From Streptomyces sp. NBC_00287 (GTDB taxonomy: Bacteria; Actinomycetota; Actinomycetes; Streptomycetales; Streptomycetaceae): 64,000 bases of DNA. Numbering within the stretch: the first letter of the stretch is position 1; each line of letters starts with the position of its first letter. Position numbers and translations under genes: made by a program. Shown here one piece after another: positions 32,339 to 41,417 of this stretch. The DNA lies in NCBI RefSeq assembly GCF_036173105.1, contig NZ_CP108053.1, forward strand, positions 3,224,001 through 3,288,000, given 5' to 3'. A model generated the notes under the pieces. The model saw only the letters and a list, made by a program, of their open reading frames with translations, was not told where the DNA came from and did not search any database.

Positions 32339-34423
32339 CTACTTCCCCTTGGAGCCCTTGGCGCCCGATTTGCCCCGGCCCTTGTGCGTGCCGTTCTCGG
32401 TGCCGTGCTTGCTGTCGTACAACTCGTACGCGTCGACGATACGGCCGACCAGCTTGTGCCGGACGACATCGTGGGACGACAGCCGGGCGAAGTGCACGTC
32501 GTCGAGGCCCTCCAGGATGTCCTGCACCTGCCGCAGACCGGACTTGGTGCCGCTCGGCAGGTCGACCTGGGTCACATCACCGGTGATGACGATCTTCGAG
32601 TCGAAGCCGAGGCGCGTGAGGAACATCTTCATCTGCTCGGGGCTGGTGTTCTGGGCCTCGTCCAGGATGATGAAGGCGTCGTTGAGCGTGTTGTGCGTCA
32701 GCAGGTAGTCGCTGGTGACGTAGAGGGAGTCCTCCGCGGCCACCTGAATGCACACGGTCTCCTCCCGCCCCGCGGGCTCGATGCTGTCGATGAACCGCAT
32801 CGGGCGTCCGCCGCCTCCGGCTGCGTTGTACTTCTCGCGCTTGCGGGCGAGACGGAAGGGCTCGATGCCTTCGGGGAGGCGGATGTCGACGACGTGACTG
32901 TCGTAGCGATGGGCCGCCAGAGCTGTCCCCTGCTTGCGGTCTTCGGCAAGACGACGGCGCGTATAGGCGACGCCACCGAGCGACTGGACCAATGCGACGA
33001 TGTCGTCACGCAGGAGGATCGACGCGGTCGAGAACTGGACCCGGCATGTGCGGTCCTTCTGCGTGACCGGTCCACCGTCGGAATCAAGCAGACCTTGAAG
33101 AACGGCCAGCCGTACCTCGGCAGAGTTGTACAGGTAGTCGTCGGGGACGAACTTGGTGTGCGAGCGAGTGGGCAGGAGATCCAGCTCACGCAGAACGCGC
33201 GTGACGGGATTCTCCAGCGTGATCACATCGCCGGGCAGAGCGGCTTCCAGGGCCCCCGCCAACTCGCGATCCTCCGTCGAGAAGGACGGCGTGGTGGAAC
33301 CCGTGAGGCAGCCGTCGCCCAGCAGCAGTCCCAGCGCGTACGGGTCCATGGGAACCTCACGCTCGGGGAAGCTGACCGGTTCCGTGAGCATCGGCAGCTC
33401 GTACCGGCGATAGTGCGCCGCCCGCAGGTTGCCGATCATCTCCTGCGTCTCCAGGACCCGCCACGGCTTGTCACGGCGCTTGTCGTCGCGCGTTCTGACC
33501 GTCCACAGGTGCTCGCCGCAGCACAGTGTCCAGGAGCCGTCCTGGGCGGTGACGCGGTAGATGTCCTTCTCACCCTGCGGGTAGACGCCGAGGACCGGGG
33601 TCGGCTCGCCGTTGGAGCCGACGACCAGGTCACCGACCTGGAGGTCACCGATCGGACGCCAGCCATCAGGCGTCAGGACGTTTGTGAAGATCGGCTGGGC
33701 GCGGCCCCGCATATATGCCAGCGGCGCGACCTCGATTGTCCCGGCGGCCATGAGCCTGGGGATGGAGTCGGGGTCGAGCATGTCGTGCAGCGCGTCGTAC
33801 AGCGGCCGCAGATACGGGTCGATCTTCTCGTAGAGCGTGCCCGGCAGGAACCCCAGCCGCTCGCCCGCCTCGACCGCGGGGCGGGTCAGGATGATGCGGT
33901 TGACCTGCTTGGACTGCAGGGCCTGCACCGCCTTGGCCATGGCGAGGTAGGTCTTGCCGGTGCCGGCGGGGCCGATGCCGAAGACGATCGTGTGCTTGTC
34001 GATCGCGTCGACGTACCGCTTCTGGTTGAGGGTCTTCGGGCGGATCGTGCGTCCGCGCGAGGAGAGGATGTTCTGGGTGAGCACCTCGGCCGGGGTCTCG
34101 GGAGGCCCCTCGCCGTTCTCGCTCGCCCGGAGCATGGCGATCGAGCGTTCCACTGCGTCCTCCGTCATCGGCTGTCCGGTGCGGAGCACCAGCATCATCT
34201 CGTCGAACAGGCGCTGGACAAGGGCGACTTCACCGGCGTCGCCGACCGCGCTGATCTCATTGCCCCGGACATGGATGTCGACCGCCGGGAAGGCCTTCTC
34301 GATCACACGCAGGAGGGAGTCGCCGGACCCCAGCACGGTCACCATGGGGTGCTGGGCGGGGACGGTGAACTGTGCTCTCGCCTGCCCCTGCGCGGGTGTG
34401 TGAGCTGTGGGTGTCTGAGTCAT
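32339..34423 (-). CDS. phoH: PhoH-family ATPase precursor containing an intein
   Basis: 694-residue precursor: 241-residue N-extein, 337-residue intein, 116-residue C-extein. Spliced PhoH would be 357 residues, the normal size. The N-extein holds a KH-like N-domain and Walker A GPAGTGKT; the C-extein begins [14 protein letters not shown] with Walker B. The intein sits between them after MRGR, so unspliced protein cannot form the ATP site. PhoH proteins are RNA-linked ATPases of uncertain role. The gene is followed by ybeY after 12 bases. Confidence 0.95.
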   Translation of the reverse strand: MTQTPTAHTPAQGQARAQFTVPAQHPMVTVLGSGDSLLRVIEKAFPAVDIHVRGNEISAVGDAGEVALVQRLFDEMMLVLRTGQPMTEDAVERSIAMLRASENGEGPPETPAEVLTQNILSSRGRTIRPKTLNQKRYVDAIDKHTIVFGIGPAGTGKTYLAMAKAVQALQSKQVNRIILTRPAVEAGERLGFLPGTLYEKIDPYLRPLYDALHDMLDPDSIPRLMAAGTIEVAPLAYMRGRAQPIFTNVLTPDGWRPIGDLQVGDLVVGSNGEPTPVLGVYPQGEKDIYRVTAQDGSWTLCCGEHLWTVRTRDDKRRDKPWRVLETQEMIGNLRAAHYRRYELPMLTEPVSFPEREVPMDPYALGLLLGDGCLTGSTTPSFSTEDRELAGALEAALPGDVITLENPVTRVLRELDLLPTRSHTKFVPDDYLYNSAEVRLAVLQGLLDSDGGPVTQKDRTCRVQFSTASILLRDDIVALVQSLGGVAYTRRRLAEDRKQGTALAAHRYDSHVVDIRLPEGIEPFRLARKREKYNAAGGGGRPMRFIDSIEPAGREETVCIQVAAEDSLYVTSDYLLTHNTLNDAFIILDEAQNTSPEQMKMFLTRLGFDSKIVITGDVTQVDLPSGTKSGLRQVQDILEGLDDVHFARLSSHDVVRHKLVGRIVDAYELYDSKHGTENGTHKGRGKSGAKGSKGK
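32690..33700 (-). mobile_element. Intein with LAGLIDADG homing endonuclease, class 3 signature, in PhoH
   Basis: 337 residues. The first residue is Ala, not Cys or Ser ([20 protein letters not shown]), and the last is Asn337 in LLTHN, followed by extein Thr. Class 3 inteins start without a nucleophile and use a Trp-Cys-Thr set; all three are present: W66 (GEHLW, block B), C317 (TVCIQV, block F) and T335 (block G). The two LAGLIDADG motifs are [10 protein letters not shown] (121-130) and LLDSDGG (204-210), so the homing domain looks intact. It can spread into intein-free phoH alleles. Confidence 0.93.
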
Positions 34424-34560
34424 GGGCCGGCTCGTAGGCCTTGCTCGTCCTCCTCGATACGGAGCGTCCGCCACAGGGGCGGCCTGGCGATTTCCAGGGT
34501 ACGCCGCAGGACTGACAAGCCCGTAGGCCTTTTCGACCGGGGTGATCTGATCGACTCGGC

Positions 34561-35742
34561 TCAGGCCGAGCGGCCGAAGCCGATCGTCGGGACTGCCCGG
34601 CGCAGGGGCCAGGGGCGGGCCAGTTCGGTGGGGACCAGGTCCGCGAGGAAGGCGTAGCGGCGCAGTGCCGTCGGGTCCTGGTCGTCGTAGGACTGGATCC
34701 TGCGCCACCAGGCGCCGATCTCCGCCCAGCCGGGGGCCGAGAGGGAGCCGCCGAACTCCTGGACGGAGAGGGCGGCGGTGAGGCCCGCGAAGGCGAGGCG
34801 GTCGGCGAGCGGCCAGTCGGCGAGGGTGCCGGTGACGAAGCCGGCGACGAAGACGTCCCCGGCGCCGGTGGGGTCGAGGGCCTCCACGGCGATGGCCGGG
34901 ACCGAGGCGGTCTCCCCGGTCCGCCCGTCGACGGCGTACGCGCCCTCGGCGCCGAGGGTGACCACCGCCAGCGGCACGTGCCGCGTCAGTCTGTGCGCCG
35001 CCTCGCGCGGGCAGGTCGCGCCGGTGTACCGCATGGCCTCCTCGGCGTTGGGCAGGAACGCCTCGCAGTACTGGAGGTCGGCGAGCCCTGCCAGGTCCCA
35101 GGCGCCGGTCTCGTCCCAGCCGACGTCGGCGAAGATCCTGGCGCCCTTCGCGGCGGCCTGGGCGATCCAGGGGGCCCGCTTGCCCGGCTCCAGGGAGGCG
35201 ACGGCGGCACGCGCGCGTGGGGGGCAGTCGGGGGCGGGCTCCTCGGGGGGCGGCTCGTGGCCGTGGGAGACCATCGTGCGCTCGCCCTCGTAGGCCATGG
35301 AGACGGTCACCGAGGAGTGCCAGCCGGGGACCGTGCGCGACGGGGTGAGGTCGATGCCCTCGCCCTGCTCCAGGGCGTCCCAGCAGTACTCGCCGTAGTG
35401 GTCGTCGCCGAAGGCCGCGGCGAGGGAGGTCTTCAGGCCGAGGCGGGCCAGCGCGGTCGCCATGTTGGCGACGCCGCCGGGGCTCGATCCCATGCCGCGC
35501 GCCCAGGACTCGGTCCCGCGCACCGGGGCGGAGTCGAGCCCGGTGAAGATGATGTCGAGGAAGACCGGGCCGGTGAGATAGACGTCCCAGGGCGGATCGG
35601 CGGGCGTGCGCAGCGCGGCCAGGGGGTCGACCAGCGCGTTGCACTGCGGCCCCCGGGCGACCGTGGAAGTGGGTCCCCTTCCGGTGGACGCGGCGACGGA
35701 GGAAGTGGGTCCCTTTCCGGTGGACGCGGCGGACGCGATCAC
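34561..35742 (-). CDS. PfkB-family carbohydrate kinase with repeated N-terminal extension
   Basis: 393 residues. Ribokinase-type signatures: GMGSSPGGVANMATALARLGL and the catalytic DPTGAGDVFVAGF with base Asp. The substrate is not evident. The GTG start is supported by GGGAG 7 bases upstream. Residues 5-28 are two copies of ASTGxGPTSxVA, encoded by a 36-base direct duplication (35665-35695 and 35701-35731), ahead of the conserved start region near DPLAALRTP. It lies on the same strand downstream of the glucarate genes, 138 bases away, but neither GudD nor KdgD needs a kinase. Confidence 0.85.
   Translation of the reverse strand: MIASAASTGKGPTSSVAASTGRGPTSTVARGPQCNALVDPLAALRTPADPPWDVYLTGPVFLDIIFTGLDSAPVRGTESWARGMGSSPGGVANMATALARLGLKTSLAAAFGDDHYGEYCWDALEQGEGIDLTPSRTVPGWHSSVTVSMAYEGERTMVSHGHEPPPEEPAPDCPPRARAAVASLEPGKRAPWIAQAAAKGARIFADVGWDETGAWDLAGLADLQYCEAFLPNAEEAMRYTGATCPREAAHRLTRHVPLAVVTLGAEGAYAVDGRTGETASVPAIAVEALDPTGAGDVFVAGFVTGTLADWPLADRLAFAGLTAALSVQEFGGSLSAPGWAEIGAWWRRIQSYDDQDPTALRRYAFLADLVPTELARPWPLRRAVPTIGFGRSA
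35665..35731. repeat. 36-base tandem duplication in the kinase 5' end
   Basis: A 31-base unit at 35665-35695 recurs at 35701-35731, period 36 bases, with one difference (CCCCTT versus CCCTTT). Being a multiple of 3 it keeps frame and duplicates 12 residues. Confidence 0.85.
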
Positions 35743-35880
35743 GGTGCGCTCCCTGACGTGGTGCGGATCAGGCCAGTGTGCACCACACCACTGACAACGT
35801 GCCGCCGCTCACTCCGGGAGCGCCCCTCGCGTCAGACCACCGCAGGTCCCGGACGTACCGCGCCAGGGGTCGTGATCAGG

Positions 35881-37170
35881 TCACCAGCGCGGCACGCTCG
35901 GCGTGACCCACCCTGGTTCGGCCACGCGCATGGCCGCCGCGTCGTCCCGTTCGCGCAGGCTGCCGTCGTCGTCCAGCCACCGCTGATGCAGGAACCGCAG
36001 CCTGTCGCGGTCGAGTTCGACGCCGAGGCCGGGGGCGTCGGAGACGGTCAGCTTGCCGCCCTCGAAGGTCAGCCGCTCGGTGAGCACGTCCTCCGACTGC
36101 CACGGGTAGTGGGAGTCGCAGGCGTGCTGGAGGTTCGGGACGGTGGACGCCACGTGGGTCATCGCGGCCAGGGAGATGCCCAGGTGGGTGTTGGAGTGCA
36201 TGGACACCCCGACGCCGAAGGTGCGGCAGATCGCGGCGAGGTGCTGGGTGTTGCGCAGCCCGCCCCAGTAGTGGTGGTCGGAGAGCACGACCTGCACGGC
36301 GTCCCGGACGAAGGCCTCCTTGATCTCGGCGAACGTCGTCACGCACATGTTGGTGGCGAGCGGCACGTCGGTCCCGGCGGACACCTCGGCCATCGCCGGC
36401 GTACCGAGCGCGGGATCCTCCAGGTACTCCAGGACCTCCCCCAGCTCCTTGGCCACCTTCAGCGAGGTCTCCACCGACCAGGCACCGTTGGGGTCAAGAC
36501 GCAGCGGATGCCCGGGAAAGGCCGCCGCGAGCGCCCGTACGGCAGCGATCTCCTCATCCGGCGGGAACACCCCGCCCTTGAGCTTGAACGAGGTGAACCC
36601 GTACCGCTCCTTGAACTTCCGCGCCTGCTCGACGACCCCGGCCGGGTCCAGCTCGGCGCCCCAGTCGTCCCGCTCCGCCGCGATGCCCTCCGGATGCGCG
36701 GCCCACTTGTAGAACAGGTACGCGCTGTACTCGACCGTGTCCCGCACCTTGCCGCCGAGCAGCGCGTGCACGGGCTGTCCGAGCGCCTTGCCGAGCGCGT
36801 CCAGACACGCCACCTCGAAGCCGGAGACCACGGAGAGCCGCAGCTTGTCGGCGGTCTGGACGCCCCGAAGGCCGCCGACGTCGACCTGTCCGGAGAGCCG
36901 GGAGCGGTCGACGGCGACCTCCTCGGCGATGGTGAACAGCCCGTTGAGGTCGCTGACTTGACGGCTGATCAGCTTCTCGGCGACGGGGCGTGCCAGCTCC
37001 AGGTACTTGGTGTCGCCGTACGTCTCCCCCACGCCGGTGATCCCGTCGGCGGTCTCGACCTCGACGATCAGCCGGGGGGTGTAGGGCTGGTGGACGCCCT
37101 GGGTGTTGAGCAGGGGCGGGTCGGCGATGAGGATCGGGGTCAGGCGAACGTCCCTGATGGCGAGGTTCAC
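35881..37170 (-). CDS. gudD: Glucarate dehydratase
   Basis: 429 residues of the enolase superfamily. It removes water from D-glucarate to give 5-keto-4-deoxyglucarate. Seen are the catalytic KxK (SFKLKGGV), metal-ligand positions in RLDPNGAW and YLEDPA, and the C-terminal HSNTHLGISLAAMTHVA region typical of GudD. The GTG start overlaps the kdgD stop (GTGA), giving the two consecutive steps from one transcript. Induction is probably under the nearby IclR regulator. Confidence 0.93.
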   Translation of the reverse strand: MNLAIRDVRLTPILIADPPLLNTQGVHQPYTPRLIVEVETADGITGVGETYGDTKYLELARPVAEKLISRQVSDLNGLFTIAEEVAVDRSRLSGQVDVGGLRGVQTADKLRLSVVSGFEVACLDALGKALGQPVHALLGGKVRDTVEYSAYLFYKWAAHPEGIAAERDDWGAELDPAGVVEQARKFKERYGFTSFKLKGGVFPPDEEIAAVRALAAAFPGHPLRLDPNGAWSVETSLKVAKELGEVLEYLEDPALGTPAMAEVSAGTDVPLATNMCVTTFAEIKEAFVRDAVQVVLSDHHYWGGLRNTQHLAAICRTFGVGVSMHSNTHLGISLAAMTHVASTVPNLQHACDSHYPWQSEDVLTERLTFEGGKLTVSDAPGLGVELDRDRLRFLHQRWLDDDGSLRERDDAAAMRVAEPGWVTPSVPRW

Positions 37171-38117
37171 AGGGCGGCTCCTACGAGGTCGAGGCCGGTG
37201 GTGAGCAGGGCTTTCAGGTCGGCCAGGTCGGCGTCCGACGGGTCGGTGAGCGGGGCGCGTACGGGGCCCACCGGCTGGCCCCGCAGGCGTGCCGCCGCCT
37301 TCACCAGCGACACCGCGTATCCGGGTACCCGGTCGCGGAGTTCGACCAACGGGACGTAGAAGTCGCGCAGCAGCCGCTCCACCGTCTTGTCGTCGCCGTC
37401 GCGCAGGGCGGTGAAGAAGGCGTCTGCGAGCTCGGGTGCGAAGGCGTGGACGGCGGAGGAGTAGGCGGGTACGCCGACGGTGGCGTAGGCGCGGGCCTGG
37501 ATCTCGGCGGTGGCGGCGCCGTTGAAGAAGAGGAAGCCCTCGGGGGCGGCGAGGGTGAGGCGCTGGAGGCGGTCGAGGTCGCTGTGGCCGTCCTTGAGCC
37601 CGATGACGTTCGGGAGTGCGGCGATGCGGCGCAACGAGTCGGCGGTGAAGGTGACTTGACCGCGCTGGTAGACGATCAGCGGCAGGCTCGTCGCAGCAGC
37701 GATCCGCTCCACCTGTCCGACCAGGCCCTCCTGCGGGGCGGCGACGAGGTAGTGCGGGAGCACCAGCAGGGCGTCGGCGCCCGCCTCCTCGGCGATGCGC
37801 CCGAACCGTACGGCCTGCGCCCAGCCGTAGCCGATGCCCGCGACGACGGGCAGCCGCCCGGCGGCCTCCTCCACCGCGACGGTGACGACCGTCCGGTACT
37901 CGTCCTCGTCCAGCGAGAAGAACTCGCCGGTACCGCAGGCGGGGAAGACCGCACCGGGGCGGGTCGCGATGCGGTCGGCGACATGGGCGCGGAAGCCGTC
38001 GGGGTCGAGGGAGCCGTCCTCGTGGAAGCTCGTCAGCGGGAACGACAGCACGCCGCCCGCCATCCCGTCCCGCAGCCGCCGCGCCACGGCCGTTTCGGTA
38101 TCGAGGGCCACCGTCAT
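37167..38117 (-). CDS. kdgD: 5-dehydro-4-deoxyglucarate dehydratase
   Basis: 316 residues of the DapA superfamily. It converts 5-keto-4-deoxyglucarate to alpha-ketoglutarate semialdehyde with loss of CO2 and water. GGVLSFPLTSFHEDG at the N-terminus, ACGTGEFFSLDEDEY in place of the usual GSTGE region, and Schiff-base Lys in NVIGLKDGHSDL are characteristic of KdgD. ATG at 38117 has GGGAG just upstream. It diverges from the IclR gene. The alpha-ketoglutarate semialdehyde dehydrogenase that normally follows is not in the window. Confidence 0.92.
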   Translation of the reverse strand: MTVALDTETAVARRLRDGMAGGVLSFPLTSFHEDGSLDPDGFRAHVADRIATRPGAVFPACGTGEFFSLDEDEYRTVVTVAVEEAAGRLPVVAGIGYGWAQAVRFGRIAEEAGADALLVLPHYLVAAPQEGLVGQVERIAAATSLPLIVYQRGQVTFTADSLRRIAALPNVIGLKDGHSDLDRLQRLTLAAPEGFLFFNGAATAEIQARAYATVGVPAYSSAVHAFAPELADAFFTALRDGDDKTVERLLRDFYVPLVELRDRVPGYAVSLVKAAARLRGQPVGPVRAPLTDPSDADLADLKALLTTGLDLVGAAL

Positions 38118-38138
38118 CCATCTCCCTATGCAGACGTG

Positions 38139-38154
38139 ATCCACGTATGTAGAT
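38139..38154. promoter_or_regulatory. Putative IclR operator between kdgD and iclR-type gene
   Basis: ATCCACGTATGTAGAT is an imperfect palindrome (ATCCAC/GTAGAT half-sites, one mismatch, 4-base centre) in the 100-base divergent gap, 22 bases upstream of kdgD. Its AT-rich sequence stands out against its surroundings. Confidence 0.4.
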
Positions 38155-38217
38155 GAAGGTTAGATACGCGAACAACCGGCCGTCAATGGCCCGGTCCGTC
38201 CGGAATACGATCGGCGC

Positions 38218-39000
38218 ATGTCAGAGTCAGGGGGCGTCCGCGAAGTGAAGTCGGCGGCGCGCACGGTCGAACTGCTGGAACTCCTCGCCGCCCGCGGCGA
38301 CCGCCCGGCCCGGCTCCAGGAACTGGCGGACGAACTCGACGTCCCGCGCAGCTCCATGTACGCGCTGCTCCAGACCCTGATCTCGCGCGGCTGGGTCCGC
38401 ACGGACGTCACCGGCTCGCTCTACGGCATCGGCATCCACGCCCTGCTCACCGGCACGAGCTACCTCGACTCCGACCCTCGGGTCCGCACGGTGCGCCCGT
38501 ATCTCGACGAGGCGTCCGAGGCGCTGGGCGAGACCATCCACCTGGGGCGTCTGGACGGGCGGGACGTGGCCTACCTGGCGACGCGCGAGTCGCACGAGTA
38601 CCTGCGCACGATCAGCCGCGTGGGCCGCCGGCTGCCCGCGCACGTGGGCGCGCTCGGCAAGGCACTGCTGGCCGAGCGCCCGGACGGGGACCTCCCCGAG
38701 GGGCCGTACGAGGCGATGACCCCCAACACCCGCACCACCCGGGAGTCATTGGCGGCCGATCTCACCCGGATCCGCGCCCGCGGCTACTCGATCGACCGCG
38801 AGGAGGGCGTGACCGGCATCGTCGGCTTCGGCTTCGCACTTCGCTACGACGCACCCGCCCAGGACGCCATCAGCTGCTCGGTGCCGGTGGCCCGGCTGAC
38901 GCCCGCGCACGAGGAGCGGATCGTCGCGGTGATGCGGGAGATCCGGGCGAAGATCGAGTCCGTGGTGCCGTCGGGAGGCGGCTCGGTGGACTGGCGTTAA
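38218..39000 (+). CDS. IclR-family transcriptional regulator
   Basis: 260 residues. The N-terminal winged helix is clear (KSAARTVELLELLAARG, LQELADELDVPRSSMYALLQTLISRGWVRTD). The C-terminal IclR effector domain includes GETIHLGRLDGRDVAYLATRES, GRRLPAHVGALGKALLA and AISCSVPVARLTP. It diverges from kdgD-gudD and is the natural regulator of glucarate use; the effector is probably a sugar acid of that pathway (inferred). Confidence 0.9.
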   Translation: MSESGGVREVKSAARTVELLELLAARGDRPARLQELADELDVPRSSMYALLQTLISRGWVRTDVTGSLYGIGIHALLTGTSYLDSDPRVRTVRPYLDEASEALGETIHLGRLDGRDVAYLATRESHEYLRTISRVGRRLPAHVGALGKALLAERPDGDLPEGPYEAMTPNTRTTRESLAADLTRIRARGYSIDREEGVTGIVGFGFALRYDAPAQDAISCSVPVARLTPAHEERIVAVMREIRAKIESVVPSGGGSVDWR

Positions 39001-39176
39001 CCCACGCGTCTACCCGACACCTCCGAGGCCAAACGGAATGTGCCCCGGATCACACCCCCTCCCCTTCTTCGCGCGTCCCCCGGCTTGATACAAATTGCCC
39101 GCGCGTTCCTGTCCGTCGACGGTCGTCGCCCAATCCCCCTTTTGAGCCCCTCCTTTCGCATGCCCTGGGAACGCCC

Positions 39177-40349
39177 GTGTCCGCCCGCACCACCCTCGTC
39201 GCCCTCTTCACGGCGGGGTATCTCGCCCCTTACCTCCTGCCGACCACCGTCGGCCGCCTCGACTCGGGGCTTCCCCTCACCGCCACCCAGTCCGGCGCCA
39301 TCGGCAGTGCGCTACTGCTGAGTTCGGCGGCGGCGGGGTTCCTGCTCGCCTCGCGCGTCGACCGGATCGGCCCCCGCCTGCTCGCCCGCCTCGGCCTCAC
39401 CCTCGCCGTCCTCGGCTACGGCGGGGCCGCGCTGACCCACTCCGTCCCGGCCGTCGTCGCGGGCGCGATGGTCGGCGGATTCGGCTCCGGTACGGCTACG
39501 GCGGTGGCCGCCACCGGGATCGCGGGGCGCCCGGATCCGCACCGCGTCACCACGTACGGCCTGCTCGGCGTCTCCGCCCTCGCGGGCGCGGTGTATCTGA
39601 CGGTCCCGCATCTCGGGCCCGGCCACGGCCTGCCGTTCGCCGCGATCGCGCTCACGGCGCTGGCGGTGTGGCCGCTGACGTCCCGGCTGACGCCGAGCAC
39701 CGCCGTCGACCGCACGGTGCACCACAAGACCCCGCTTCCCCACCTCCGCTCGGGCCTCGTCCTCGCCGCAGCCCTGATGTGCTGGTCCCTCGCCCAGAAC
39801 TCCCTGTGGGGCGTCAGTGGCCGGATCGGGCTGACGCAGGCGCATCTGAGCGAGGTCACGGTCGGCGCGGTGTTCGCCGTGGCGCTCGGCGCGGGGTTGC
39901 TCGGCGTGGTCGCGGCGAGTGCTCTTGGGCCGCGGCTTGGGCTGGCGCTGCCGATCGGTGCGGGTACGGCCGTTATCGCGGCCTGTATCGCGGTCAGCGC
40001 CTCCGCGCGGGATCTTGTGACCTTCGCGACCGGTGAGATCGCCTGGAACGCCCTCTACCCGATCGTGCTGTCGTACGTCATCGGCCTTGCCGCGTCGCTG
40101 GACGGGCGGGGGCGGTGGGCGGTGCTGGTCGGCTCAGCGTCGTCTTTGGGTACGGCTGCGGGACCGCTGACCGGCAGTGTGCTGTCGGCTGCGGCGGGTT
40201 TTCCAGTGATGGGGGCGATGCTGGCGGCGGGACTGGTCGTGATCGCTGTCCCGATGACAGTGGTGGCTGTGGGGGCGGGTAGGCGGTCGCTGCCGGTTGT
40301 CGAGATTCCGGTGGAGACATCCGCCTACGAGACTGCCACGGCTGCTTGA
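39177..40349 (+). CDS. MFS transporter
   Basis: 390 residues, about 12 membrane segments with the MFS loop ASRVDRIGPRLLARLGLTLAVLG after helix 2. The start is GTG at 39177 with GGGA upstream. It lies 176 bases after the IclR gene on the same strand. A sugar-acid import role is possible from position, but the sequence does not identify the substrate and a drug-type exporter is equally possible. Confidence 0.8.
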   Translation: MSARTTLVALFTAGYLAPYLLPTTVGRLDSGLPLTATQSGAIGSALLLSSAAAGFLLASRVDRIGPRLLARLGLTLAVLGYGGAALTHSVPAVVAGAMVGGFGSGTATAVAATGIAGRPDPHRVTTYGLLGVSALAGAVYLTVPHLGPGHGLPFAAIALTALAVWPLTSRLTPSTAVDRTVHHKTPLPHLRSGLVLAAALMCWSLAQNSLWGVSGRIGLTQAHLSEVTVGAVFAVALGAGLLGVVAASALGPRLGLALPIGAGTAVIAACIAVSASARDLVTFATGEIAWNALYPIVLSYVIGLAASLDGRGRWAVLVGSASSLGTAAGPLTGSVLSAAAGFPVMGAMLAAGLVVIAVPMTVVAVGAGRRSLPVVEIPVETSAYETATAA

Positions 40350-40357
40350 GCGCGAGT

Positions 40358-40403
40358 GCGGGTCGACTGTGGCTGGTCGCGCAGTTCCCCGCGCCCCTGA
40401 GGG
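40358..40403 (-). repeat. Dispersed Streptomyces-type intergenic repeat, copy 2
   Basis: Reverse-strand copy of the repeat at 20276-20329, sharing GGGGCGCGGGGAACTGCGCG and the following ACCAGCCAC. It fills most of the 58-base gap between the convergent MFS and deaminase stops. Confidence 0.75.
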
Positions 40404-40407
40404 AGTT

Positions 40408-41397
40408 CTAGAACTCGTACGTTTCTACCTCGGCCAGATACCGTGCCCTTCGCTCCTCGTCGTGCTCCAGGAAGGACGCGACGAAGGAGTTGCGGGCCAG
40501 CTCGCGGAGCTTCTCCTGGTCAAGGCCCAGCGCCGAGCGCACCGCGTCGAAGTTGTCGCCCGCGTACCCCCCGAAGTACGCCGGGTCGTCGGAGTTGACC
40601 GTGCACAGGAGGCCGGCGTCGAGCATGGCGGGCAGTGGGTGGTCCGCCAGGGTGTCCACCGTGCGCAGGCGGACGTTCGACAGGGGGCAGAGCGTCAGCG
40701 GGACGCGGTCCCGGACGAGCCGGTCGACCAGCTCCGGCGACTCCATGCACCGCAGCCCGTGGTCGACGCGCTCCACGCCGAGCACGTCCAGGGCCTCGGT
40801 GATGTACTCCGGCGGCCCCTCCTCACCGGCGTGTGCCACGCGGCGCAGGCCGAGGGCGGCGGCGGCCTCGTACACCTCGCGGAACTTCACCGGCGGATGC
40901 CCGACCTCGGCCGAGTCCAGGCCGACGCCGACGATCCGGTCGAGGTACGGCTTCGCGGCCTCCAGGGTCGCCATGGCCGACTCGGCGGACTCGTCGCGCA
41001 GGAAGCACAGGATGAGCTGCGTGGAGATGCCGTGGTTCGCCTCGCTGCGGTCCAGCGCCCGGGAGAGCCCCTCGACGACCGTGCCCATGGACAGCCCCCG
41101 CGCCAGATGGGCCTGTGGGTCGAAGAAGATCTCCGCGTGCCGTACGCCCTGCGCGGCGGCGCGGGCGAGATAGGCGTTCGCGAGGTCCTCGAAGTCCCGC
41201 TCGGTGCGCAGCACCGCCATGAGCTCGTAGTACAGGTTCAGAAAGGACTGGAGATCCTCGAACTGGTACGCCTTGCGCAGCTCGTCCGTGTCCGCGTACG
41301 GCAGCTCGACACCATTACGCGCGGCCAGGGCGAAGGCCAGCTCCGGCTCCAGGGTGCCTTCGATGTGGAGGTGCAGTTCAGCTTTGGGGAGGGGCAT
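40408..41397 (-). CDS. Adenine deaminase of the adenosine-deaminase superfamily
   Basis: 329 residues, metal-dependent amidohydrolase fold. Zinc ligands H9/H11 (ELHLHIEGTLEP), HAGEEGPPEYI, VDHGLRC and VNSDDPAYFGGY are all intact. The HxEGTLEPE start, FFDPQAHLARG and VGLDSAEVGHPP match the bacterial adenine deaminase type (as in Pseudomonas PA0148) rather than true adenosine deaminase, which carries an HxDG motif. Likely reaction: adenine to hypoxanthine. Many databases call such proteins adenosine deaminase. Confidence 0.85.
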   Translation of the reverse strand: MPLPKAELHLHIEGTLEPELAFALAARNGVELPYADTDELRKAYQFEDLQSFLNLYYELMAVLRTERDFEDLANAYLARAAAQGVRHAEIFFDPQAHLARGLSMGTVVEGLSRALDRSEANHGISTQLILCFLRDESAESAMATLEAAKPYLDRIVGVGLDSAEVGHPPVKFREVYEAAAALGLRRVAHAGEEGPPEYITEALDVLGVERVDHGLRCMESPELVDRLVRDRVPLTLCPLSNVRLRTVDTLADHPLPAMLDAGLLCTVNSDDPAYFGGYAGDNFDAVRSALGLDQEKLRELARNSFVASFLEHDEERRARYLAEVETYEF

Positions 41398-41417
41398 CAA
41401 GGCATCGTACGGCTGCT

